Shown here: piece by piece, positions 1-5,852 of the stretch
How the letters are laid out: every line of letters starts with the position of its first letter
Position numbering within the stretch: position 1 is the stretch's first letter
Source of the DNA: JANXDG01 sp964561135
GTDB lineage: Bacteria; Elusimicrobiota; Endomicrobiia; DTEH01
Direction of reading: 5' to 3'
DNA length: 5,852 nt
Assembly (NCBI GenBank): GCA_964561135.1
Contig: CAZLOB010000079.1
Span: forward strand, 1-5,852
Program-made: the position numbers and the translations under genes
Notes under the pieces: generated by a model
Told to the model about the DNA's origin: nothing
Database searches by the model: none
What the model saw: the letters and a program-made list of their open reading frames with translations, nothing else

Positions 1-1
1 C

Positions 2-52
2 ACTTTCAGGAAGTTGTATATATGTATCTGGCTCAGCTTTATCAAAATAAAA
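2..52 (-). repeat. Ig-like domain 17, first 17 residues only
   Basis: The hinge FYFDKAEP and a following IQLP strand open a further repeat that is cut by the window edge. This shows the repeat chain continues beyond base 1. Confidence 0.7.
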
Positions 53-3000
53 TGTACATTCACCAAACAATGTCTGAACATTACCAGCACGGTCTTCAGC
101 CCAAACTTGGATATAATAACTTACACCTGAAGTTAAGTAAGCATCTGTTAAACCAGTGTATGTCCAACCATATTCAGCATTACCATAGTCCGTAAGTGAT
201 GAAACATCTCTTGCACGTTCTGAATAAGATTTGTTAAATGCTGAAAAACCGTCCCACCAAAGACCAGTCGTGTTGTCTCTTATTGCGATTTTAACCTTTG
301 TGTTATCTTCTATACCAACACCAACTGCTGAACCAGCTAAATCTTTTGCAGTACCTGTGATCTGTGTTAGACTGCTGTACGACTTTTTATCTTCAGGGAA
401 GACAACTTTTGTTGTTGGTGGCGTCCTATCCCATTTGAAGTAAGATGTTGAGTATTCTGTTGCATAATTTGTTGCTTTATCTTTTGCACGCACTTCAACC
501 CTATAAACTTTTCCTTCAGTCCATTTGTTTTCATCAAAGATATACTCCCAAGAAGTCCAATTTGCTGATGTTGTTAAAGCAACAAAAAATGCATCTTCAG
601 GATTTGTAAATGTTATAAAATCATTTTGTGATGGCGACCAGTATTTGTTATCTATACTATCCCAAATCCTCAATTCAACCCAACCTACTTTACCAGGTGT
701 TGTATCAGAAGCAGTACCTGAAATTGTAGCAAGTGTCCTTTTTGCTAATGGTGATGAAAATGTTCCACCTTCTTGTGGTTCTAAGAGTTTTGCTGATGGT
801 GGAGTGATATCATAAGTAAACTGATGTGAAACAATAGTTGATGTATTTCTTGCAAGATCATAAACTTGTACTTCAACACGATATGTTTGTCCATTAATCC
901 AAGTAGGTGTATCAACAGAAGTTACATACCAGCTGTCAGAAGCAAGTCCTAAAGCAACATTTTTCGTAGGTGTATACCATGCATTGTCTTTATCATCATT
1001 TGGTACATTGAAAAGTTTTGCTGTATTATTCCACCAATCACCAGTAGGTGGGTCAAGTTGTATCCTTATTCTTGCAGAATACAACTTTGAAGTATATGTT
1101 CCGCCAGCACCTGTAGGTGGTTGTTCAGCAGCAGTACCTGAGATAGTAGGTAGGTAATTATGATACTCAGAATCAGGTTTTATTATACTTATTTGTGCAG
1201 GTGTCTCATCATAGAAGAAGAAACTTGTTGCATATTCTGAAAGGTTACCTGCTAAATCGTATGTTCTTGCTTCAAGACGATATCTCTTACCATCAACAAG
1301 TGGTGGTGTTGTATACTGCCAAGTCTCAGCTCCTACGTAATGCCAAGAAGATATACCTATGGTCCACCCTGTTGTGTGCCAATATGAGCTTGATGCAACA
1401 TCGAAAATTTGTATCTCTGTTTTTGATATACCGAACTCGTCATAAGCTGTCCCTGTAAGTATAGGTAAGTAATAATCAGGTTCAGTTGTGTTCGCTCCAT
1501 AATATCTATCATTTACAGGTTTAACAATTACAACTTGTGGTCTTGTTATATCATATACAAATGTTATCGTTGAATATACTACTGACCAGTTACCAGCACG
1601 ATCTTTCGCTTTTGCTACAACTTGGTATGTTGTACCATCTATAAGTCCTGATGTCTGGTATGTGAAGGATGTTGTAAACACACTTACAGAAGGTTTTGTC
1701 CAACTACCAACCAAACTCCACTCTGCCCCTGTCCAAGAGGAAATCTTTATCTCAACATCATCAAGACCAGAAAGGTCAGCATTTGCTGTCCCTAATATCA
1801 CAGGCATAAAGTTCAAAATCGCGTTATCTTGTGGATATGTTATAGCAACTGTAGGCGGTGTGGTATCAAAAATAACTGTGAATTTAAGTGATACAGGTTC
1901 TATATTGTCCAATCTATCTTTTGCGAATGTATAGATATCATATTGCAGGTCTGAAATCCATAAAACAGGTTCTGTGTATTGCCAGTAAGTATATTCAGGG
2001 TTGGTTGGGTCAACAGGACTACACGGTCTATCTGAAACAGTTGTTGATGACCATGCTACACCAGTCCAGTAATATGTAGCATCAGGCCTAAGTTGTGCTA
2101 TCCTTATCTTTATATTATCTGCAGGAGTTGTTGAGATACCAACATTATACAACCCTTCAGCTTGTGGCTGATCCTGTGCTGTACCTGAGATTACATCAAT
2201 GGAATTCAAATATTGGTTTGATGGATATGTTACACTTGTCAACGGATAGTCAACATCGTAATAGAAAACACAAGATGAAATCCCTACTTCAAAATCTTCT
2301 TGCACATTTGTTGCTTTATCTATTGCTTTTGCTGTAACCACATATTTGTTTCCGCTTGTTTTTGCAGCATCAGGTAATGTATATGTCCATGATGACCCTT
2401 CAGCCCAGTAGTAAACTTTCTCACCTGGCGTTGTCGTTGTTGTAAGCCATACTGCTGTTAACTCCCACGAATCGCCATCCCAATACCTGTTTGTTGTTTC
2501 GTTGAAGATCATCAAATTAACAGTTACAACTTCGCCTGGCGATTTATCATACGCAGTCCCTGAAATTGTAACCAGTTGTGCTGATTTATAGAACCGTTGA
2601 TGCACAGGCGCAGAAATTGTTGCTGTTGGTCGTGTTAGATCGTAAACAAACGAAACAGGTGTTATCCCAGCATCTTGTATATTTCCTGCAGTATCTTTTG
2701 CTCTTGCACGTACTTCATATCTATAATCACTCTGTAGTACAACCTCTGTTGAATACCATACACTCCAGTCAGTAACTAATGGTTTCGCATCAAACCATAC
2801 AGGTGTTACAGAAACTAAATTAAATGTTGATGTTGATATGTTATACCACAAACCTGTATCTAACTCTCTAACCGCAAGTTCTACCTCTAATAACCTTCCA
2901 GCATCATAAGCAGTACCTGAGATAGTTGGTAAGAGATTATAATGTGCATTTGGGCTTGGTAGTGTAACAACGGCAACAGGTGAGGAAATATCAAAAGTGA

Positions 3001-5851
3001 ACAAAACACCAATTTTTTCGTCCTCAATATTACCTGCGTTATCTATTGCTCGTATATAAGCTCTGTATTGGTATCCATCTTGTAGATAATCAACAGGTGT
3101 TGCCCAACCCCAAATGTTACCACTAATGTTTGTTCCACTATAGTACTGGATTGATACTAAATTGAATGTTGAAGCAGTAGCATTCCAATATTTACCCGAT
3201 GCAACTTCTTGCAGTGCAAACTCAACCACTTGTATCCCAGCAGGCGAATCATAAGCAGTACCTGATATGATAGCAATTGTTTCTTTGTTATAATACGCAT
3301 TTGCTTGTGGTAATATTAAAACAGATGTTGGTTTATCAATATCGTATGTGAACAACTTTGATGATACACCAACAACAAACACATCTTGTGATAACTGTGG
3401 TGTTGAGTAATCTTTTGCTTGTGAAACTATAAGGTAAGTTTTTGCATGTTGCCATTCTGGTAGTGCTGTTAGTTGCCAGTTATAATCAGGTTTAGTTCCT
3501 GTAACTACAGATGTTGAGTATACAGGTGTATCCTGCCAGGATAATGTATTTGCGTTCCAGTAACTTGCAGGATATGTTAAATCCTGTATCAGTATCCCAA
3601 CTTCTTTTACTCCTGAAGTTAAATCATATGCTGTACCTGTAATCATAGTTAATGAACTTTCATAAGGCTGGTCAGGATCTATAATACCCGATGTTGGTGA
3701 TGAGTAATCAATCCAGAAGGTCTTTGGTCCTCCACCAGGCAAATCTTCAACCCAGCCTGCGTTATCCTGTGCCTGTGTCTGTATATAGTATGATGTGTTA
3801 TCAAGTAACCCTGCTGGAATAGGTAATGACCACGGGTTAACACCGCTTGCAGGGTTAAGTACTAACGCAGTCTCTGTAAAATCACCGGTTATCGCACTAT
3901 AATATCGTCCGTCTGATAACCGTTGTACCGCTACCCTAACAATCGCTACGCCACTACCACCAGGATCCGTACTCGTGCCTGAAACTAATGACAGCTCTGA
4001 ACGATACAACTCCGCAGGATGTGTAACAACAGAAACAGGTTTTTCAGTATCATAAAGGAATGTTCTTGTTGAATATACATTATCGTAATTTGTTGCTTTA
4101 TCTTTTGACCTCGCATTAATCTCATAGTTTCTGCCACTTACAAATGATACACCTGTAGCAAACCATATGCTGTATGCAGGTGTAACCGTTGTTATAGGAA
4201 CAAACCATGCTTGTTCTGCTGAGATAAAGTTAAACGCTGGCGGTGACAGTGTCACATCCCAATACGCACCCGAAAGAACATCTTTAATACGTATCTCAAC
4301 AAAATCAATCTCGCCTAACGAGTTTGAGTCAGCAGAAGTCCCAGATATAGTAGGTAACGAAGTAACAAATATCTCGCTTGAGGTAGGTTTGGTTATCTCA
4401 GTTATTGGCAGTTGCGTATCAAACACAAACTCTTTCGCTTCTATTGACGACACATTCCTTGCTTTATCTATAGATTGCACCTCTATACGATATCTCCTAT
4501 TAGATACCCATGTCGGAGTATCAACTCCTGTAATATACCAATCGTCAGAAATCTCGCCTTCAACTATACCACTTGCATCATACCATGCACCTTCTTTGTT
4601 ATCATCTAATATATCAAAAGCTTTTGTAACATTGTTCCACCAATTACCTGTTGGCGGGTTCTCCTGTATCCTTATTCTAACTGTGTACAACTTTGACTCA
4701 TAAGGACCAACACTGTCGTTATCCCAAGATGTTCCTGAAACAGTAGGTAAACTGTTATGGAACGCTGAGTCAGGTTTAATTATTGCAACCAATGGCGATG
4801 TAGCATCATAGAAGAAATAAGTGGTCGTCATAACTGAGAGGTTACCTGCTAAATCATACGCTTGAACATTCAAACAATATCTGTTACCATCAGTCAAAGT
4901 AGGTACACCTGTTGACCATAAAACACCAGATAAACTTGTAACAGCCCAAGTGGATACTGACTGCCAAGTGTTTGTGTAGTAAGAATAATAGCTTGCAGAT
5001 TGGACATCAAACAATCTAACCTCTACTCTTTGAGTACCAAAAGCATCAGTTATTTGTCCATTGAAAGAGTCAAGATAAAAATCAGCTTCCGTTGTGTTAA
5101 CACCATAGAACCTCTCAACAACAGGTTTGTTAATTGTCACAACAGGCGGTGTTATATCATACACAAATGTTATCGTTGAATATACTACTGACCAGTTACC
5201 AGCACGATCTTTCGCTTTTGCTACAACTTGGTATGTTGTACCATCTATAAGACCTGATGTCTGGTATGTGAATGATGTTGTAAACACGCTCACAGAAGGT
5301 TTACTCCAACTACCAACTAAACTCCAACCTGTACCTGTCCAAGATGAAAGCCTTATCTCAACATCATCAAGACCTGCAAGATCAGCATTCGCTGTCCCTG
5401 ATATCACAGGCATAAAGTTCAAAATCGCGTTATTTTGTGGATATGTTATAGCAACACTTGGCGGTGTGGTATCAAAAATAATTGTAAACACCTCAGGTGT
5501 ACCTTCATTACCTAAATCATCCACAGCCCAGTGTTTTATCTCATATTGTCTGTCAGAAATCCAATATCCTACAACACCTGTATACCACCAAGTTGACCAG
5601 TCAGCAGTACCTGACGCTGTAAGCGTAGTAACATCTACACCCCATACACCACCGCCTTGATAATACTTGTCCTCAGTTACATTTCTTATAACCAACTTTA
5701 CTTTCCCTGCACCACTTATACCAACATAATATGTTTGTGTAGCATCAGTTGCTGTCCCTGAGATGTTATCTAAAGTGTTAAGATATTGTTGTGATGGTAA
5801 TGTGAGAACTGTTTGTGGTGGTTGTGTATCGTAAATAAACTGAACTGATGA
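2..5851 (-). CDS. Giant multi-domain Ig-like repeat protein, internal fragment (both ends outside the window)
   Basis: The minus-strand frame is open for all 1950 codons, read codon by codon with no stop. Residue 1 is at 5851-5849 and residue 1950 at 4-2. It encodes 16 full beta-sandwich repeats plus part of another, each marked by an FxYDxTxP hinge, an ISGTAxD motif (15 of 16 units), an aromatic YW patch and an AxDxAGN-type ending. These features are typical of bacterial Ig-like (Big) or FN3-like domains in secreted adhesins and cell-surface proteins; the exact Pfam family cannot be settled by eye. Only 4 Cys and 5 Met occur in 1950 residues, which fits an exported protein without disulfides. 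No enzyme motif, signal peptide, transmembrane helix or sorting signal is visible, so the export route and anchor must lie outside. Function is inferred as surface structure, adhesion or binding. The open frame is certain; the role is not. Confidence 0.95.
53..439 (-). repeat. Ig-like domain 16 (residues 1805-1933)
   Basis: The hinge is the variant FKWDRTPP, then ITGTAKD, VGVGIEDN, the strand VKIAIRD, LWWDG, YGWTYTG, SYYIQVWAEDRAGN. The first half recalls domains 1 and 11 (VGI then VK-I-IR), while the SYYIQ ending recalls domain 6, so it looks mosaic. Confidence 0.75.
440..820 (-). repeat. Ig-like domain 15 (residues 1678-1804)
   Basis: Hinge FTYDITPP, an extended loop before ISGTASD, the strand VELRIWD, NKYWSP, ANWTSWEY, YRVEVRAKDKATNY. 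Partner of domain 5, with the strongest match in the C-terminal KDKATNY segment. Confidence 0.75.
821..1219 (-). repeat. Ig-like domain 14 (residues 1545-1677)
   Basis: The longest unit (133 residues). Hinge FYDETPA, IIKPDSEYHNYLPTISGTA, a Gly/Pro loop (PPTGAGGTYT), the strand ARIRIQ, DWWNN, NAWYT, DTPTWINGQTYRVEVQ and VYDLARN. Partner of domain 4. Confidence 0.8.
1220..1561 (-). repeat. Ig-like domain 13 (residues 1431-1544)
   Basis: Hinge FVYDITRP, YYGANTTEPDYYLP, LTGTAYD, the strand TEIQIFD, SSSYWH, TWQYT, GKRYRLEARTYDLAGN. Partner of domain 3, but it keeps the GTA motif that domain 3 has lost. Confidence 0.8.
1557..1876 (-). repeat. Near-identical direct repeat, copy 2 (domain 12 coding DNA)
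   Basis: Partner of 5163-5482. The encoded domain differs at 10 of 105 residues, with an unbroken identical run of about 50 residues that starts at KPSVSVF and crosses the hinge into the next domain. Base differences are concentrated in the half nearer 1876, which encodes the N-terminal half of the domain. Confidence 0.9.
1562..1876 (-). repeat. Ig-like domain 12 (residues 1326-1430)
   Basis: Partner of domain 2, also 105 residues. The motif ISGTANAD is changed to ILGTANAD, and other differences are conservative except TG to AE in the WTGxxW turn. The C-terminal half is identical to domain 2. Confidence 0.85.
1877..2266 (-). repeat. Ig-like domain 11 (residues 1196-1325)
   Basis: Hinge FYYDVDYP, NQYLNSIDVISGTAQD, the YNVGIS insert, the strand IKIRIAQ, YYWTGVAW, a Pro-rich loop with a Cys (RPCSPVDPTNP), YWQY, WISDLQYDIYTFAKDRLDN. 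It is the partner of domain 1, and the WISDxQY phrase is shared. Confidence 0.8.
2267..2650 (-). repeat. Ig-like domain 10 (residues 1068-1195)
   Basis: Hinge FVYDLTRP, RFYKSAQ, ISGTAYD, the strand VNLMIFNE, RYWDGDSWE (the classic YW-G-W patch), SSWTY, NKYVVTAKAIDKATN, then a VGISSC insert. It is the last unit before the second copy of the higher-order repeat. Confidence 0.8.
2651..3001 (-). repeat. Ig-like domain 9 (residues 951-1067)
   Basis: Hinge FTFDISSP, PNAHYNLLPTISGTAYD, the strand VELAVRE, LWYNISTSTFNLVS, YRYEVRARAKDTAGN. Similar to domain 8 in length (117 residues) and in motif spacing. Confidence 0.8.
3002..3352 (-). repeat. Ig-like domain 8 (residues 834-950)
   Basis: Hinge FTYDIDKP, ISGTAYD, the strand VVEFALQE, GKYWNATASTFNLVS, then YQYRAYIRAIDNAGN. 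It shares the unusual STFNLVS phrase with the adjacent domain 9, so these two may be a more recent tandem pair. Confidence 0.8.
3353..3718 (-). repeat. Ig-like domain 7 (residues 712-833)
   Basis: The hinge is the variant FWIDYSSP. It is followed by ITGTAYD, the strand VGILIQD, SYWNA and a C-terminal part AKDYSTPQLS, where the usual AGN is replaced. A VFVVGVSS insert precedes the next hinge, like VGISS at the end of domain 10. Confidence 0.75.
3719..4060 (-). repeat. Ig-like domain 6 (residues 598-711)
   Basis: Hinge FLYDTEKP, VSGTSTD, GGSGVAIVRVAVQ, GRYYS, SYYIQTQAQDNAG and a Gly/Pro-rich exit (LPGGGPK). The coding DNA is clearly richer in GC than the rest of the window (about 47% over 3721-4020 by hand count). 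Confidence 0.8.
4061..4429 (-). repeat. Ig-like domain 5 (residues 475-597)
   Basis: Hinge FVFDTQLP, ISGTSAD, the strand VEIRIKD, the patch AYWDV, then FNFISAEQAWF, and the ending SKDKATNY. Corresponds to domain 15, and the 22 bases at 4086-4107 coding for the C-terminal KDKATNY region are identical to 465-486. Confidence 0.75.
4430..4816 (-). repeat. Ig-like domain 4 (residues 346-474)
   Basis: Hinge FYDATSP, IIKPDS, VSGTSWD, the strand VRIRIQE, the aromatic patch NWWNN, GAWYD, then DTPTWV and IDKARN. Corresponds closely to domain 14, which shares IIKPDS, SKLY, PPTG, WWNN and DTPTW. Confidence 0.8.
4817..5167 (-). repeat. Ig-like domain 3 (residues 229-345)
   Basis: Hinge FVYDITPP, then FYGVNTTEADFYL, the strand VEVRLFD, a run of aromatics (SYYSYY) and the ending AYDLAGNLS. 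The usual ISGTA motif is replaced by FNGQITD, the only unit where it is lost. Corresponds to domain 13, which keeps LTGTAYD. Contains one of the four cysteines (RYCLN). Confidence 0.8.
5163..5482 (-). repeat. Near-identical direct repeat, copy 1 (domain 2 coding DNA)
   Basis: This 320-base stretch aligns without gaps to 1557-1876 at an offset of 3606 bases (1202 codons). By hand I count 24 mismatches, about 92% identity. The stretch 5163-5251 (89 bases) is identical to 1557-1645. The match is much closer than in the flanking domain pairs, which makes it a possible substrate for recombination and a possible assembly trap. Confidence 0.9.
5168..5482 (-). repeat. Ig-like domain 2 (residues 124-228)
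   Basis: One of the two shortest units (105 residues). It has hinge FDTTPP, ISGTANAD, the strand VEIRLSSW, then SLIDG-type text read here as SGLIDGTTYQVVAKAKDRAGN. It lacks the YWN patch and instead carries WTGTGWSLVGSW. About 90% identical in protein to domain 12. Confidence 0.85.
5483..5839 (-). repeat. Ig-like domain 1 (residues 5-123)
   Basis: Begins with hinge FIYDTQPP, then ISGTATD, an YYVGIS insert, the strand VKLVIRN, a KYYQGGG aromatic turn, the pair DWSTWWY and the ending AVDDLGNEG. It corresponds to domain 11. A second phrase, TASGTAD, occurs near the middle but sits outside the usual motif position. Confidence 0.8.
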
Positions 5852-5852
5852 A

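Larger units (their letters stand above)
440..2266 (-). repeat. Higher-order repeat, copy B (domains 11-15)
   Basis: Second copy of the five-domain series seen at 4061-5839, about 3.6 kb away on the DNA and in the same orientation. The series of domain lengths is alike in the two copies (119, 105, 117, 129, 123 residues in A; 130, 105, 114, 133, 127 in B). Identity varies from about 90% (domains 2 and 12) to moderate (5 and 15), so the duplication is old overall or parts have been re-homogenised. Domains 6-10 fill the space between the copies. Confidence 0.85.
4061..5839 (-). repeat. Higher-order repeat, copy A (domains 1-5)
   Basis: Five consecutive Ig-like domains that match domains 11-15 one to one and in order. 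The hinge Asp residues lie at 8, 127, 232, 349 and 478, and their partners lie 1191, 1202, 1202, 1199 and 1203 residues further on. Shared marks include YYVGIS/YNVGIS in domains 1 and 11, near identity of domains 2 and 12, FYGVNTTE/YYGANTTE in 3 and 13, PPTGNWWNN/PPTGDWWNN in 4 and 14, and KDKATNY in 5 and 15. This points to duplication of a block of about ten domains inside the gene. Confidence 0.85.

Noticed and set aside
231..2775. Seven shorter plus-strand open frames (63-96 codons)
   Set aside because: All are antisense shadows with low-complexity Leu/Tyr/Gln or Val-rich translations, no convincing ribosome binding sites, and no conserved motifs.
4167..4703. Plus-strand open frame of 178 codons
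   Set aside because: It lies fully antisense to the repeat gene. Its protein shows no domain, and the opposite frame is open through it with clear repeated motifs.
5163..5251. The 89-base perfect direct repeat as an attachment site or mobile-element border
   Set aside because: It sits inside the reading frame at the same place in two homologous domains, with an in-frame offset of 1202 codons. Domain duplication explains it, and there is no integrase or transposase nearby.
5602..5622. A second ISGTA-like phrase (TASGTAD) inside domain 1 as a sign of an extra, truncated domain
   Set aside because: No hinge precedes it and the surrounding text fits the middle of one ordinary domain, so a chance likeness is simpler.
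5127..5660. Plus-strand open frame of 177 codons that resembles the one at 1662-1934
   Set aside because: The resemblance comes only from the near-identical domain 2 and 12 DNA read on the wrong strand, not from a real gene family.
2..5851. A CRISPR array or regularly spaced short repeats on the basis of recurring words such as GCAGTACCTGA
   Set aside because: The recurring words are the reverse complement of the codons for SGTA in each domain. Spacing is several hundred bases and irregular, which is protein repetition rather than an array.

Overview
The whole 5852-base window lies inside one very long gene on the minus strand. Reading the minus strand in the frame whose first full codon is 5851-5849 and last is 4-2, I checked every codon and found no stop in 1950 codons. 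The frame is open at both edges, so neither the start, the stop, a promoter nor a terminator is in view. There are no RNA genes, insertion sequences, CRISPR arrays or intergenic gaps. The plus-strand open frames are short shadows of this gene.

The protein is a chain of beta-sandwich (bacterial Ig-like / FN3-like) domains: 16 complete units of 105-133 residues and the first 17 residues of another. Each unit starts with a hinge of the type FxYDxTxP, followed by IxxP, then ISGTAxD, a strand like VEIRI, an aromatic patch (YWN...W), a paired W/Y, a GxxYxxxxxAxDxAGN segment, and the next hinge. No catalytic domain, signal peptide, membrane helix or anchor lies in this part. I infer a secreted or surface-exposed giant structural or adhesin-like protein.

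Above the single domain there is a second order of organisation. Domains 1-5 (4061-5839) resemble domains 11-15 (440-2266) one by one and in the same order, at a spacing of about 1200 residues (about 3.6 kb). The gene therefore appears to have grown by duplicating a block of about ten domains. Within this, domains 2 and 12 are far more alike (about 92% at DNA level, with an 89-base perfect match) than the pairs on either side, which suggests later gene conversion or selective constraint. Domain 6 and the end of domain 7 stand out by higher GC.

The organism is a prokaryote with a fairly low GC content (about 27-40% in most lines I counted). Repeat chains with ISGTA, YWN and DxAGN motifs are, from memory, common in giant proteins of uncultured Gram-negative lineages such as Elusimicrobiota and Omnitrophota. 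That placement is a weak inference, not something the sequence proves.
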